A stretch of DNA of 64,000 nucleotides from JAEUMW01 sp963734295 (GCA_963734295.1 CAVTGS010000015.1:73004-137003); one strand, 5' to 3'; shown: positions 48,839 to 59,300, counted from the stretch's first letter. Numbers and translations: made by a program. Notes: generated from the sequence alone by a model not told the origin.

Positions 48839-49474
48839 GTGTCCGCCTCGAATCCGCGTGCGCATTTCGGGCACCGCACGGTGCCGCGGCGTCCGGCGGG
48901 CAGCCGCAGACGCGTGCCGCAGTGCGGACAGGAACGAATCACCCGGGCGTCATCGGGCGCCGTCTCGTTCCAGCGGATCTGCGCGCCCGGCTGCTCCGGC
49001 GCTGCGATATCGACGCGGTCCGAGGGAAACGCCTGCGGAAACTTTCGCAGCGCCTGCACGTACCAGTGAAGCGCAACCGGCGTTCGCGGCAGACTGCGCG
49101 TTCACGATCAGCGGATCGAACGTAACGAGCTGCGCGATGCGGCGGACGAAGAGGTCCATGCCCTCGCTCGGCAGCCACTTGGTGCCGAGGCAGACCAGGC
49201 CCGATGGATAGACGTTCGGATGGAAAATCGGCGTGGCGATGGTCGCGGCCGGCGGCATGAAGGGGTAGCGCGCCGGCAGGTCGATGACGAGTCGCGTGTT
49301 GGTACGGCGCTCGGCCGGATACGCGGAAGAGCCGGCCGTGACGAAACCGAGGTCGAGCACGAAACGCGGAGAGCCGGGAGTCGGCAGGGCAACCAGAGTG
49401 ATCCGGCCACGCGAGGCTGCTGCGAGCGCCCGCAGCCGGTCGCTGTCGGCCGCCAGGCGAACCGAGCTCGGCAT
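48835..49474 (-). CDS. E2-like conjugating enzyme with C-terminal zinc ribbon (one frameshift)
   Basis: About 212 residues once an extra base near 49085 is removed. MPSSVRLAADSDRLRAL starts the UBC fold. The active site region is ARYPFMPPAATIATPIFHPNVYPSG, then VCLGTKWLPSEG with the likely catalytic Cys95, and the helix FVRRIAQLVTFDPLIVNAQSAAN. In the next frame it continues VALHWYVQALRKFPQAFPSD and a four-Cys zinc ribbon (CPHCGTRLRLPAG, VRCPKCARGFE). The zinc ribbon may bind the E1, the Ubl or a target. Its end overlaps the JAMM gene start. The E2 role is inferred from fold motifs and operon context. Confidence 0.88.
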
Positions 49475-49505
49475 GCCAGCGAAGTCGGGGAAATGTGGGT
49501 CGACT

Positions 49506-49763
49506 TCAGCCGGCCACCAGCACCGGCTGCACCTCGAGCACGTCGCCGGGTTTGACGCCGCTCTTCGCGAGCGATTCACCGGGCGCGACCGCGCGGCCGG
49601 TGGTGGTGTTCACCAGCGTGTAGTCGGTGTCCGCCGGCAGCGCCCAGTTGTCCACCGCGGCCTGCATGATCTCGCCGCCGGTGCTGCCCGCCCCGAGGGT
49701 GAGCTCCGCCTTTCGCGTCTGGTCGGCCGTGCGCACCATCAACCTGACCTCTTCCGCCATCAT
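49506..49763 (-). CDS. Ubiquitin-like beta-grasp protein
   Basis: An 85-residue protein. The start MMAEEVRLMVRT shares ATGA with the E1 stop. It shows the beta-grasp pattern: two strands (VRLMVRTADQTRKAELTL), the main helix (TGGEIMQAAVDNWAL), then TDYTLVNTTTGRAV, the turn SLAKSGVKPGDVLEV and a last strand ending QPVLVAG. It resembles YukD/EsaB-type Ubls. The C-terminus is a single Gly after Ala, without a Gly-Gly pair and with nothing to trim. Conjugation through this Gly by the E1 and E2 next door is inferred. Confidence 0.85.
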   Translation of the reverse strand: MMAEEVRLMVRTADQTRKAELTLGAGSTGGEIMQAAVDNWALPADTDYTLVNTTTGRAVAPGESLAKSGVKPGDVLEVQPVLVAG

Positions 49764-50898
49764 TCCTGCTCCTCGAAGTCGAGACAGATCCATTCGCCAC
49801 CGGCATCTGCCAGCGCATATTTCGCCGGCGGAGCATCACCGCAGAAACGGGTTGCCAGTTCCTCCGCCGTGAACTCATCGCGTATCTGCGACCCGCGCCG
49901 CGCGCAGGCCGCATACCGCACAGCGCATGATGCGATCGTCGAAGTCCGCCGCGCGCCGATCGACGAAATCGGCGCCGCGCGACGTGTCCCCGCAGCTCGC
50001 ACATTCGTATTCGGTGATGAGCGGATCGCTGAGCCGAAGCGCGAGGCGCGCTGAGCGTTGCATCCGCTCCTGTCGCCTCGGACAGGCGCCGCGCCCAATC
50101 GTTTCCGGCGGCGATCACGCGCGGCCGCCGCGCGAACAGGCCGCAGCCCGCGCATTCGGTCTGCCGGTCGAGCGTGGTCACCGTGCTCGCGCCACCCAGC
50201 GTGTCGAAGAAGACACGCCGCGCCGTGCGGTCGTGGGCGTCGCCGAGCCGGAGCGCTGCCGACGCGGCGAGCGCGCCGGCGATGCTGGCGGTGATGGTCG
50301 TGGTCGGAATCTTCCGTTCCGTGTAGGCCGTCTTCCTGAGCCAACCGCAGGAGTAGCGCTCGGCGATGCGCTGGTAGGCGGAGTGCGGCAGGTGGCACTC
50401 GTAGCACGCCGGGATGGCGTCGCCCGAGAAGGGGAACGTCTCGACCGTGACGAAGCGGCTGTCGATCGCGGTGTTCACCAGATCCACGCCGGCGATGAGG
50501 CACATCTGGTTCACGCGCAGCCGCGCCTCGAAGTTGTCGACACAGCTCACCACGGTGCGGTAGCGCACCAGCATCGACAGGCGGAGGCTGCGCCAGAAGT
50601 CGCCGTCGACAGCGTGCAGCTCGACCGACGGATCGACCGACCGCGCCCGCGCGACCACCGCTTCCGCCTTGGACGCACCGACGTCGCTCTCGCGCAGGAA
50701 AATGCTCCGCGTGAGGTTGTGGCGCTCGACCCGGTCGAAATCGTAGACGTCCATCGCGCCGACGCCGAGCAGCGCAAGATTCTTGACCACCTCGTTTCCC
50801 ACGGCGCCGGCGCCGATGACCGCGACGCGCGCAGCGCGTACCTCGTCCTGGGAGAACCAGTCGATCAGGCTGTGACGGAGGTAGCGATCCGTGCCCAT
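49760..50898 (-). CDS. E1-like ThiF/MoeB adenylyltransferase with zinc-binding C-terminus (frameshifts)
   Basis: About 379 residues after two one-base repairs (near 50055 and 49890). The ThiF fold is clear: RVAVIGAGAVGNEVVKNLAL (G29-G34), the loop VYDFDRVERHNLTRSIF with a conserved Arg, SKAEAV with Lys77, and SCVDNFEARLRVNQ with Asp121. ACYECHLP and ECAGCGLFA give a probable structural zinc. A further C-terminal domain has CASCGDTSRG and RCAVCGLRA. A Cys at 184 (RYSCGW) is a candidate for the thioester. It would activate the Ubl's C-terminus with ATP. The stop overlaps the Ubl start. Confidence 0.92.
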
Positions 50899-50931
50899 CG
50901 GCGCGGCCGACGGTGGGAAGAGCGGTCGCGA

Positions 50932-51297
50932 TCAGTCGTCCGCGAGGCGCACCTGACCCAGGTCGGTGCCGCCGCAGACCATGCAGCCGCCGCCGTTCTC
51001 GCGCTTCAGCACGGCGACGCTTTCACCGTGATACATGGACAGGCACTTCCCGCAGCGGAACAGGGGCTGCCTCGGGTCGATCGGCGCGCTCGAATAGGCG
51101 TCGCGCAAGCCCGCGAGCTCGCCGCGACGCACGATGTGCACGGTGCCGGGTGCGGCTGCCTTCTCGTCGGCGCCAAACCAGTCCGGCCAGCGCGGGCGCG
51201 GGCGGTAGGTGCGGTCGCTGCGCGGCAGCGCGGACAGGCGGAAGATCAGCCAGAAGCAGAGGCCGATGAAGATGAGGAAAGGAAGCAGTCTTGCCAT
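50932..51297 (-). CDS. Membrane-anchored zinc-binding protein of the ubiquitin-like operon
   Basis: A 121-residue protein, first in the run. One N-terminal membrane helix (LLPFLIFIGLCFWLIF) is followed by a short linker and a C-terminal zinc-binding module: C82-x2-C85, H90, C105-x2-C108 (FRCGKCLSMYHG, GGGCMVCGGTDLG). This C2HC2 arrangement is a zinc ribbon or a treble-clef fold related to RING domains. It lies 33 nt from the E1 start. A role as adaptor or E3-like factor, or in tethering conjugation to the membrane, is inference only. Confidence 0.75.
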   Translation of the reverse strand: MARLLPFLIFIGLCFWLIFRLSALPRSDRTYRPRPRWPDWFGADEKAAAPGTVHIVRRGELAGLRDAYSSAPIDPRQPLFRCGKCLSMYHGESVAVLKRENGGGCMVCGGTDLGQVRLADD

Positions 51298-51374
51298 CGC
51301 GGGCTGCTAACGGATCAGCGAGTGAACGGTTGACCTGCCGATACTACCTTCGGCGGGCAACGCGCGGCGAGGAA

Positions 51375-51722
51375 TCAAAACCTCATCGGTGCCGGGCCTT
51401 CCTGCTCCCACATCACGTCCACCTTCTGCGCGGCGGCATTCCGGAGCAACTGGAGCAGTGGATAGGCACGCTGGGGCAAGGACACGCGGGACTCCCGGTC
51501 TTCATCGCCGTCGCCCTTCTCGCCCTCCGCCTGCTTGGGTTTCGCAGGCAACGGCGGCGGATTTTCCAGCGCTTTTTCCAGCCGCTGGACCGCGGCCGGA
51601 ATATCCGCCGCGAGGATGGCGCTCGGCACCGTTCCGCTGTGACCCATCATCTTGAGAAGATGGACCGCGACGTCGCCGAACATGGTGAGCCGGCCGGCCT
51701 TGCTGTCGAATCGAATGAGCAT
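51375..51722 (-). CDS. DUF1840 protein
   Basis: A 115-residue protein from MLIRFDSKAGRLTMFGDVAVHLLKMMGHSGTVPSAI, which is the hallmark of DUF1840. A proline- and charge-rich linker (PPPLPAKPKQAEGEKGDGDED) is followed by SLPQRAYPLLQLLRNAA and VDVMWEQ. The family is largely confined to Betaproteobacteria and its function is unknown. It is 77 nt upstream of the membrane zinc-binding gene on the same strand; whether it belongs to the operon is unclear, since it also occurs elsewhere alone. Confidence 0.93.
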   Translation of the reverse strand: MLIRFDSKAGRLTMFGDVAVHLLKMMGHSGTVPSAILAADIPAAVQRLEKALENPPPLPAKPKQAEGEKGDGDEDRESRVSLPQRAYPLLQLLRNAAAQKVDVMWEQEGPAPMRF

Positions 51723-51946
51723 GGACGTATCGTAACCGGATGGCTCGCGCTTGGCCACCACGGCGATGGGGTGAAGGAATGCGCCTTGGTATCGTAATGC
51801 CCCGCCTCGCCCCTAACGCAGGCTGCGGAGGAGACAAGGTGAGGCTGCCATTCGTGTATACGCTGCTGCACCGATGCTCGACGAAGCTGTAGATGGCCGT
51901 GCGCGGGCCGCAGCACTCCATCGCGCCGAGTTCGGTGCAGCCTTAC

Positions 51947-54214
51947 TCATGAGCTCTTCCGTTTGACGGAAAGCGGGCGTGGCGCGTTCTCAGCAACGGC
52001 CCGTACGGCGGCGGGCTTGCGCGGTTCGTTCGGCTCGCCGCCGCCGGCCTGGAACAGCTGTTCGATCTGCTGGAACCGTTCCGCCCGCTCGCCGGTGAGC
52101 TCGCCTGGGGCCGACGCGACAGCGCGGATGATGCCGAGCAATTCGGCGCGCTCTGCCGGGTCGGGAGGCAGCATCTTCGGGATGGCGGCGAGCGCTGCGT
52201 CCTGGTCCAGCAGAAGCGCGAAGAACTGCTCCCGCAACACCTCCTTGAATTCCTGCAGCGTCATGCCCCCCTCCTCGGCACGCAGTCGCTGCAGCTCGTT
52301 GAAGGCACGCTCGTCCACGCTGTGGCCCGCCAGGCCGATGTACACCAGGGCGCGGATGGCGGCCTCGCGCCCACCCCCCTCGGCGACGCGCGCCTTGATC
52401 TCGGCGATGCGCTGCTGGACGAAGGCAATCCGCTCCGGTTCGACGCTCGGACGCCGGCGTGGCGGTTGATCGGCATCCTTCACGCCGGCCAGCGCCTGCA
52501 TGAGCGGCGAGCTATAGACGTTAAGGAAGATCTGCTCCATTGTGGAATCGCGCCAGTCGCGCCAGCCGTCGAGGGCGGCGATGATCTGATCCGACACCAT
52601 GCCCTGCATCTTGACCAGAGGATTGTCGGGAGAGACCGGACGACGTTCCTGGCGGACCTGTTCCGCCAGCTCGCCGATCTGGCGCATCAGCGGATTGCGA
52701 TCCGAGAAGAGCGCGAAGGGGAGCTCGGCGGGGTTGAGCTGGTGCTGCGACTGGGCGCTCTGCGCATTGGCGAACGCCCGGACGAAGGGTTGCAGAAACG
52801 TGCGATACAGCGCGAGGTTGGTTTCCGAGACACGCCGTACCGCGCCAAACCGGCGCTCGTTCTCGGGGTCGGGCTTGACGATCGCGCGCACGTCGCCGAG
52901 GGTGCGTGCCTCGAAGCGCACGAGCCAGTCGCCGGCGACGAGGTCCGGATTGGCGGCTGCGTCGGTCTTCGGCGTCAGGACCGCTTCGTACAGGCCGGGC
53001 GGCAGCACCTCGATCAAGTCGATGTTGGTCGCGAACTCGCCGTGCTCCTTTCGCGCTACCCCGCCCGAGACGAAGATGCCCAAGTGGCCGATGCTCTCGT
53101 GGATGGCGTAGACGATGGTCTGGGCGGCCGCACGAATGTCCTCGTCCTTTTCGTACAGATCGACGATCCATCCCAGCGCCTGCTGCGGCGGCGTGATGTT
53201 GTCGCCCTTGGAGCAGAAGCAGACGATCGGCGAGCGGATGTTGCGCAGATCGATGCGGATGCCGTCGCTCGTGACAATCTCGGCGGTCGCAAGCCGGTTG
53301 CCGACGAACAGCTGATCGACGATCCACTGTATCTCCTCGGCGTTGAGATTGATGTGGCCGCCCCAGTACTTCTCGAACTCGAGGAAGCGCTCGGCCTCGG
53401 TATCCACCTTCGACCAGACGTTGTAGTTCTTGGTCCACAGCGTGTTGGCCGGATTCAGGTTCTCGAAGTTCTCGACGAGCCTGGCGCCCTCGAACTTGCC
53501 TGCGCCGAGATCGCCACTGAGGGCGGTCAGCCAGCTCCCGCCGAGCAGTCCACCGCTGTAGCGCATCGGGTTCCGCCCCTCGATGCCCGCCCAGTACGAG
53601 AGCGGCGAGCCCGCGATGATGATCGGGCCGAACAGCTCCGGCCGGGTCGCGGCGAGCATCATCACCGCCCAGCCCCCCTGGCAGTTGCCGATCACGCACG
53701 GTTTGCCGTCGGCATCGGGGTGCAGCGCGTTCACCTTCTCGAGGAACACGGCCTCGGCGCGCATGATGTCTTCGATCGTCTGGCCGGGCATGGGCTCAGG
53801 GGTGAACCCGACCAAGTACGCCGGATGCCCGGCGCGCATGGCCACCCCGAGCTCGCTGTCGGCCTTGAAGCCGCCGATGCCCGGTCCGTGACCGGCGCGC
53901 GGATCGACGACCACGAACGGCCGTTTCCTGGGATCGATGGTTACCCCGCTCGGCGGCTTGACGCGCACCAGCAGATAGTTGACGGGCCGCTCGAAGGTGC
54001 GGGCATCCAATACCAGCTCGGCATCGAAGCTGAGAACGTGCGGCACCGGCTGCGCCCGTTGCTCGTAATACTGGTCGCTGCGCCGGCGCAGCACGTCCCA
54101 GAAGAGGATCGTGCGCTGGCAGGCGTCGACCCAGTAATCGTAGGCTTGCTGCGCCGTCGCCGGCATCGCTTGCGGATCGAAAGCTGAAGGAGTGGAACCG
54201 GGTATGTGGGTCAT
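51947..54214 (-). CDS. DUF3141 alpha/beta-hydrolase, PHA-synthase-like
   Basis: A 755-residue protein from MTHIPGSTPSAFDP (a GTG at 54244 is another start). The central alpha/beta hydrolase has the nucleophile elbow IGNCQGGWAVM, a G-x-C-x-G box as in polyhydroxyalkanoate synthases, and RAGHGPGIGGFK, PIVCFCSKGDNITPPQQALGW and ESIGHLGIFVSGGVA (catalytic Asp and His). The C-terminal 250 residues are helical (KDADQPPRRRPSVEPERIAFVQ) with a late basic tail (PLSVKRKSS). DUF3141 members are often beside acyl-CoA genes. Its substrate is unknown. It is intact. Confidence 0.87.
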   Translation of the reverse strand: MTHIPGSTPSAFDPQAMPATAQQAYDYWVDACQRTILFWDVLRRRSDQYYEQRAQPVPHVLSFDAELVLDARTFERPVNYLLVRVKPPSGVTIDPRKRPFVVVDPRAGHGPGIGGFKADSELGVAMRAGHPAYLVGFTPEPMPGQTIEDIMRAEAVFLEKVNALHPDADGKPCVIGNCQGGWAVMMLAATRPELFGPIIIAGSPLSYWAGIEGRNPMRYSGGLLGGSWLTALSGDLGAGKFEGARLVENFENLNPANTLWTKNYNVWSKVDTEAERFLEFEKYWGGHINLNAEEIQWIVDQLFVGNRLATAEIVTSDGIRIDLRNIRSPIVCFCSKGDNITPPQQALGWIVDLYEKDEDIRAAAQTIVYAIHESIGHLGIFVSGGVARKEHGEFATNIDLIEVLPPGLYEAVLTPKTDAAANPDLVAGDWLVRFEARTLGDVRAIVKPDPENERRFGAVRRVSETNLALYRTFLQPFVRAFANAQSAQSQHQLNPAELPFALFSDRNPLMRQIGELAEQVRQERRPVSPDNPLVKMQGMVSDQIIAALDGWRDWRDSTMEQIFLNVYSSPLMQALAGVKDADQPPRRRPSVEPERIAFVQQRIAEIKARVAEGGGREAAIRALVYIGLAGHSVDERAFNELQRLRAEEGGMTLQEFKEVLREQFFALLLDQDAALAAIPKMLPPDPAERAELLGIIRAVASAPGELTGERAERFQQIEQLFQAGGGEPNEPRKPAAVRAVAENAPRPLSVKRKSS

Positions 54215-54367
54215 CTTTGCACCTGTCTGCGGGATGTTGATCACTGTCGCGTCGCGTGCGACACCTTGATGTCGCGTTCACCGACGATGAGGCAATTTGG
54301 GCGCCGCTCAGGCACGAGGGCTTCCGCAGGTGGCATCATGTTGCCGGCGTCACGGTCCAATAGAGGG

Positions 54368-55940
54368 TCATTGTTTCGCCTGCTGCGCTTCGTATCGAGA
54401 GGACGGCGCCGGCGGCTCGCCGTAATGCTGGCTGCCGCCGCCGAGCGCGGCGTACAGGGCGACGCGGCTCGACAGCAGCGCCCGCCGCAGCTGCACCAGC
54501 AGTTGCTCGGCGGTGAGCAGGTCGCGCTGCGCGTCGAGCACTTCCAGGAACGTCGCGCTCCCGCGGTCGTAGCGCATCTGTGCGAGCCGCGCGCGCTCCT
54601 GTTGCGCCGCGAGCGCCCGGCGCTGGATCGCCACCTGCTCGGCGAGCCAGCGCTGGGCGGAGAGCGCATCCGAGACCTCGCGAAACGCGGTCTGGATGGT
54701 GCGCTCATAACCGGCCACCGCTACGTCGCGACGCACCTCGGCAAGGTCGAGGTTGGCCTGCCTGCGGCCGGCGTCGAAGATCGGGAGGACGAGCTGCGGC
54801 GCGAAGAGCCAGGCCTTCGTTCCCGAGTCGAACAGGCTGTCCAGCTCGGCGCTCGCCGTGCCGAAGAATCCGGTCAGCGTGATGCTCGGAAAGAATGCCG
54901 CGCGCGCGGCGCCGATGTTCGCGTTCGCTCCCCGCAGAAGATGCTCGGCGGCGATGATATCGGGCCGCTCCTGGAGCAGCTCCGAGGGCAGTCCGACGCG
55001 CAGCTCGTGCATCGGCTCCGCATCGTTCAGATTCGCGCGGTCCTCGAGCCCCGCCGGCTGCGTCCCCACCAGCAGCGTGAGCGCGTGCGCCTGCGCGGCA
55101 CGCGCCTGTTCGAGCTGCGCGCCGAGCGACTGCGCCTGGGTGAGCAGCGTCTCGACCTGCGCCACGTCCAGGCGCGTCGTCGCGCCCGGCCTCGAATCGG
55201 CGCTTGAAGAGGCGCAGCGACTCCTCGCGGGTGCGGATGGTGTCGCGAGTGATCCGAATGCGCTCGTCGAGCTCGCGCAGTGTGAAGTAGCCGTCGGCCA
55301 CCTGCGCAACGAGGCTCACGGTGACTGCGCGCCTGGCGTCGTCGCTGGCGAGGTACTGCTCCAGCGCGGCGTCCTTGAGGTTGCTCACGCGGCCCCAGAA
55401 GTCGAGCTCCCATCCGACGACGCTCAAGCCGACGTAGTACGCAGGCAAAGTGCGCGCGCTCCCGGTTTGGCTCACGTCGGCGGGAACCCCCAACCGCAGC
55501 TCTCCCGCATTCGCGTTGAGGGTCGGGAACTGGTCGGCGCGGCGAATCTGGAAGGCGGCGCGCGCCTCTTGGACGCGCAGGACCGCCACGCGCAGGTCGC
55601 GGTTCTCCTCCAGCGCCTGCGCGATCATCGCCTGCAGTTGTTGGTCGGCGAAGTAGTCGCGCCACGCGACCTCCGCGGCGGCGGGCGCATCGGGCTTCGC
55701 GACCGGCGGCATCGGCGCATCGGTGGGATACGCGTCCGCGACCGGCAGCGCGGGTCGGGTGAATTCGGGCGCGAGCGAGCAGCCGGCTGCCAGCACTCCG
55801 AGGCCCGCTGCGCACATCACCGCGAGCGACCACAGCGCACGGCCCTTGTGCCACGTTCGGCTCGTGGCGCGCGCAGCCCCCGATCGCGCTACCGCCCGCG
55901 CCACATCGAGCGGCGCCTCGAGGTCAAATGAGAGGTTCAT
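54368..55940 (-). CDS. Outer-membrane efflux protein, TolC/OprM type (one frameshift)
   Basis: About 523 residues after one repair near 55190. The start MNLSFDLEAPLDVARA leads to a lipoprotein signal (SLAVMCAAGLGVLAAGC). The OprM/NodT features are LAPEFTRPALP, ADQQLQAMIAQALEENRDLRVAV, SVVGWELDFWGRVSNLKDAAL, RPDIIAAEHLLRGANANIGAARAAFFPSI and QLVLPIFDAGRRQANLDLAEV. It would form the outer-membrane duct of the RND pump encoded upstream. The ATG overlaps the stop of the small gene 55937-56179 (ATGA). Confidence 0.88.
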
Positions 55941-56179
55941 CGTTCGTTGGGGCGCTTGAGTCGATCACTGCCGGTTGCGGTGACCGAGTGCTCGTCGCCG
56001 CTCGTCTCGAGATCGCTTGCAAGCGAATCGAGCAGCTCGTGGCCCGATACGAACTCGCGGCTCCGGCCGGTGACGAGGTTCTCGATACGACCGGCAAGCG
56101 CACCGCGCTTCGCATCGCCGCGCATCTTCAACACGTACGCGCGTCGGCTCGGGTATTTGGGCTTGGAGTCAAGAGGCAT
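55937..56179 (-). CDS. Small conserved hypothetical protein
   Basis: An 80-residue protein (MPLDSKPKYPSRRAYVLKMRGD...). Its core RGALAGRIENLVTGRSREFVSGHELLDSLASDL matches the style of a small widespread proteobacterial family that pairs a beta-hairpin with a helix; I know no function. It is coupled to the efflux gene by a 4-bp overlap. The 191 bases between it and the RND permease hold nothing I recognise. Confidence 0.65.
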   Translation of the reverse strand: MPLDSKPKYPSRRAYVLKMRGDAKRGALAGRIENLVTGRSREFVSGHELLDSLASDLETSGDEHSVTATGSDRLKRPNER

Positions 56180-56370
56180 TGCAGGTGTCGCCAGGGAAAC
56201 TCGGAGACAGCGTAGTCGGATCGCATCGCCGAGTGGTAAGTGAAAGGTCGATGTTCGGTCTGTTGTCGATCGCTGCCGGATGCGTGCGACTGGCAGTGCG
56301 GCTTTTTCGCATCGCAAGGGCGCGCTTCGGCGAGGGCCTGGAACATGCTGTCGAGCCGCGGATCGGCCCT

Positions 56371-59300
56371 TCATTGCGCCGGGGCAGGCGCGGAGGCCGG
56401 AGACGGTGCTGCCGCGCGTCCGACCCTGAACCACGCGGCGTAAAGGGCCGGCACGAAGAAGATCGTCAGCACCGTCGCCACGGTGAGGCCGCCCATGATC
56501 GCGATCGCCATCGGACCCCAGAACACGCTGCGCGTGAGCGGAATCATCGCGAGCACGGTGGCCGCCGCCGTCAGGCACCACCGGACGGGTCCGATGCACG
56601 GCCGCGTCGACGCAGGGCGGTCCAGGCGTCGCGGCCCTCGGCCATTTCGGCCTTCACCTGGTCGATCAGGATCACCGAGTTGCGCATGATCATCCCGGAG
56701 AGGGCGGTGACGCCGAGGATCGCGACGAAGCCGAGCGGCGCTTGGAAGAGGAGCAGCGCGGCGACGACGCCGATGAGTCCGAGCGGCGCCGTCAGGAACA
56801 CCATGAACATCAGCGAGAAGCTCTGCAGCTGCAGCATCAGGATCGTCAGGATCGTGAACAGCATCACCGGGAAGACCGCCGCGAGCGCGCGGTTGGCCTT
56901 GTCGCTTTCCTCGACCGCACCGCCGACGTCGATGCGATAGCCGAAAGGCAGCTTCGCTTCGATGTCCTTCAGCAGCGGCCGGATCGACTGCGTCGCCGAC
57001 ACGCCCTGCTCGCCGTCCTTGACGTCCGCGCGAACGGTGATGGCCATGTCGCGGTTGCGGCGCCACAGCACCGGCTCTTCGAGCTCGTACGTCGACGCGC
57101 GCGACCTGCGACAGCGGCACGACGGTGCCCGGCGCGTGTAAGAGATTGACGTCCTTCAGCGTGTCGACGTCGAGACGCTCGGACGGAACCGCACGGGCGA
57201 CGATGTCGATCAGGTCTTCGTGCTCGCGCAGATGGGACATCGTTGCGCCGTTCATCACGGTCTGGGTCACGAACGCCACGTCGGCCGGCGCCAGTCCGAG
57301 CGCACGGGCCTTGTCCTGGTCGAGGTCGACTTTCAGGGTGCGCACCGGGTCGTTCCAGTCGAGCTGGACATCGCGCACCTTCGGGCTCGAAGCGACGACG
57401 CGCTCGACCTCGCGCGCGATCTCGCGCACCTTCTGGGTGTCCGGACCGACGACGCGGAACTGCACCGGGAAGCCGACCGGCGGACCGAGCTCGAGGCGCG
57501 TGACGCGGACCCACGCGTGCGGGAATTCCTCGTTGACGCTCGCCATCAGTCGCGAGCGCACCCGCTCACGCGCCTCCATGTCGCGCGTCATCACGATGAA
57601 GACCGCGTAGCCCGGGTTCGGCAGCTCCGGATCGAGCGATAGATAGAAGCGCGGCTGCCCGGCGCCCGTATACGCCGTGAAGAAGCGGACGTCCTCGTCC
57701 TTCGCGAGGACCGACTCCATCTTCTTGACCTGCTCGGTCGTCGCGGCGAACGAAGCGCCTTCCTTCAGTCGCAGCTCGACGACGAGCTCGGGCCGCGAGC
57801 TGTTGGGGAAGAACTGTTGCGGCACGAACCGTGCTTCCGACAGATCGCGACGGCCAGGGCGGCCACGGTGGCGCCGATGACAAGCCAGCGCCGCTCGATG
57901 GCGAGGTCGATCCAGCGGCGCAGCTTGCGGTAGAACGGCGTGTCGTACGGGTCGCCGCCATGGTGATGCTTGCCGAAGTCCTTGGGCAGCATGTTGACGG
58001 CGAGGTAGGGCGTGATGATCCCCGAAACGACCCACGAGAGCAGCACCGCCGTGCCGACGATCCAGAAGATGCCGCCCGCGTATTCGCCGGTGGTCGACTG
58101 GGAGAAGCCGATCGGCATGAAGGCGGCGACGGTGACGAGCGCGCCGGTCAGCCGGGGCATGGCAGTCGCCTCGTAGGAGAAGGCGGCCGCTTTCAGGCGA
58201 TCCCAGCCTTCCTCCATCTTCACGACCATCATCTCGACCGCGATGATGCCGTCGTCCACCAGCAGGCCGAGCGCGATGATCAGGGACCCGAGCGAGACGC
58301 GCTCGAGGTTCCAGCCCATCGCGAGCATCACCAGCGCGACGACGCCGAGCACGAGCGGCACGGAGAGCCCGACCACGATGCCTATGCGCCAGCCGAGACT
58401 GAGCAGGCAGACCGCGAGCACGATCGCGAGCGCTTCCAGCAGCGAGCGTTCGAATTCCCAGATGGATTCGCTGACGACGGTGGGCTGATCGGCCACGCGC
58501 TCGAGCTCGACGCCGTACGGAAGCTCCGCCTGGATCTTGGCGACCGCCTTTTCGATCGCCTTGCCGAGGTCGACGATGTTGCCGTCGTTGGTCATCGTGA
58601 TGCCGAGCATCAGCACCTGCTGCCCGTTGTGGCGGACGGTGTACGTCGGCGGATCTTCGTATCCGCGCGTGATCGTCGTGAAATCGCCGAGCTTGATCAG
58701 CCGTCCGCCGGCGGAGACCGGCACGTTGCGGATATCGTCCAGGCTGGCGAACTGCCCGCTCACGCGGACCATCACGCGGTCGCCGCGCGTGTCGATCTGG
58801 CCGCTCGCCAGCAGGCTGTTCTGGTTTCTCAGGCTTTCGGCAATCTGTAGCGGCGTAATCCCGAGCGCGGCCAGCCGCTGGTGCGAGAACTCGACGTAGA
58901 CCTTCTTCGCCTGCTTGCCGTAGATGTCGACCTTCTTCACCATCGGCACTTTGAGCAGTCGACGCTTGATGTCTTCCGTCACGTCGGAAAGCTCCGCGAG
59001 GCTGACGCCGTCGCCCTTGACGGCATAGAGCAGCCCGGTCACGTCGCCGAATTCGTCGTTGAAGATCGGGCCGATGACGCCTTCGGGAAGCTCGAGCTTG
59101 ATGTCGCTGAACTTCTTGCGCGCCTGGTACCACGCCTCCCGCTGATCCGCGTGCGAGGTGCCGCCGACCACCGTGATCAGCATGGCGCCGTAGCCCTGGC
59201 GCGCGTAGGTCTTGACCTTCTCGAAGTGGTCGAGCTGCTCGAACTTCTTCTCCATGCGGTTCAGCACCTCGTCCTGGATCTGTTGCGCCGTCGCGCCGGG

